From: Giesbergeria sp.
Lineage (GTDB): Bacteria > Pseudomonadota > Gammaproteobacteria > Burkholderiales > Burkholderiaceae_C
NCBI GenBank assembly: GCA_017998735.1
Contig: JAGOCN010000160.1
Coordinates: 1-5,109, forward strand
DNA length: 5,109 bases
Direction: 5' to 3'
Shown: positions 4,549 through 5,109 of the stretch, piece by piece
How positions within the stretch are numbered: position 1 is the stretch's first letter
Layout of the letters: every line of letters starts with the position of its first letter
The notes under the pieces: model-generated
Seen by the model: only the letters and a program-made list of their open reading frames with translations
What the model was told of the DNA's origin: nothing
Database searches by the model: none
Translations under genes and position numbers: made by a program

Positions 4549-5109
4549 TGCCTGTTCTTGACAAAAAAACCCCTTCCGCCGGGGAGTGGAAATGGCTGCT
4601 GCTGGTTGTTGCCATGGGGCTGCTGATGAGGTTTGTGGTGATTGCCGCATTCAGCCAGACGCCCTGGAGTGACGAGCTGGCTTACAAGAGCATGGCGCTT
4701 GAGCTGGCCCAGGGCAGGCGTGCCATGGACTCGATGGGCAACCACGCGATGTACAGCGTGGGCTATTCCATGTTTGTGCTGGCGCCCATTTTTTACTGGT
4801 TTGGCGAAAACCTCTTTGCGGCCAGGATGGCCAACATGCTGCTGGGCGGCGTGGCCCTGGTGCTGTGCTACCAGCTGGCCAGAGAGGCCGGCGCCGGGCG
4901 GATCGGCCGCCTGCTGGCGGTGGCTGCATGGGCCACCTACCTGCCAGCCCTCACCTATGGCTCTTCCCTGGCCAAGGAAAACCTGATGGTTCCCCTCATG
5001 CTGGGCATTTTGTGGTGCGCCCTGCGCTTGGCAAAGCAGTTTTCTCTTGCCACTGCCATCGGCTGTGGCGTGTTGCTGGGCCTGCTGGCCATCTCGGGCA
5101 GTTCAGGGC
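4548..5109 (+). CDS. GT39/ArnT-like membrane glycosyltransferase, N-terminal part (3' end outside window)
   Basis: The frame from ATG 4548 is open to the window edge, giving 187 residues of an integral membrane protein. A short polar N-terminus (to about 15) leads into a first membrane helix (16-35). A periplasmic-type loop follows with PWSDELAYKSMALELAQG, matching the acidic first-loop motif of GT39/PMT-like enzymes (Asp42, Glu43), then AMYSVGYSMFVLAPIFYWFG and LFAARMANMLLGGVALVL. LAKENLM (141-147) corresponds to the second conserved acidic site of the family. These enzymes use polyprenyl-phosphate sugars as donors and transfer the sugar on the periplasmic side. ATG overlaps the previous stop by one base (TGATG) with GGGA upstream, so translation is coupled. 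Full members are about 450-600 residues, so most of the gene lies beyond the window; the acceptor cannot be guessed from this part. Confidence 0.82.
   Translation, partial: MPVLDKKTPSAGEWKWLLLVVAMGLLMRFVVIAAFSQTPWSDELAYKSMALELAQGRRAMDSMGNHAMYSVGYSMFVLAPIFYWFGENLFAARMANMLLGGVALVLCYQLAREAGAGRIGRLLAVAAWATYLPALTYGSSLAKENLMVPLMLGILWCALRLAKQFSLATAIGCGVLLGLLAISGSSG

Overview
The window looks like a chromosomal piece of a GC-rich betaproteobacterium, most likely of the family Comamonadaceae (Acidovorax, Comamonas, Delftia and relatives). This rests on three things. The order pdxJ-acpS-nagZ is typical of betaproteobacterial cores. The protein motifs and high-GC codon use fit. The intergenic gaps carry a short imperfect palindrome (arms like GCTGGCGCA ... 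TGCGCTGGAGGC) of a type I associate with this family. Genus cannot be fixed from sequence alone. All genes read on the + strand.

Layout. Positions 1-250 hold the 3' end of pdxJ (pyridoxine 5'-phosphate synthase). After a 179-bp gap comes acpS (430-846, holo-ACP synthase). After a 306-bp gap comes nagZ (1153-2292, beta-N-acetylhexosaminidase of peptidoglycan recycling). These three are ordinary core genes. A 445-bp gap (2293-2737), less GC-rich than the genes around it, separates them from a tightly packed second block. That block is a HAD phosphatase-UbiA transferase fusion (2738-4186), an ArnE-like small membrane protein (4183-4548) and the start of an ArnT/GT39-like membrane glycosyltransferase (4548 to the window end). 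Each of its gene joints overlaps (ATGA, then TGATG), so it is almost certainly one translationally coupled operon running out of the window.

How the genes may work together. The HAD-UbiA fusion resembles the membrane transferases that put phosphoribose from PRPP onto a polyprenyl phosphate (the first step towards decaprenyl-phosphoryl-arabinose in mycobacteria). The HAD half could remove the leftover 5'-phosphate. The ArnE-like protein could help flip the lipid-linked sugar, and the GT39 protein could transfer it to an acceptor in the periplasm. The second block is therefore best read as a candidate lipid-linked-pentose glycan-modification module. This is inference from family resemblance and gene order; the sugar and acceptor are unknown.

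The most striking non-coding signal is one copy of the palindromic repeat in each of the three non-overlapping gaps. All three copies have identical 8-nt arms around a central segment of variable sequence but exactly 9 nt. The pdxJ-proximal copy also forms a terminator-like hairpin followed by a T-rich stretch.
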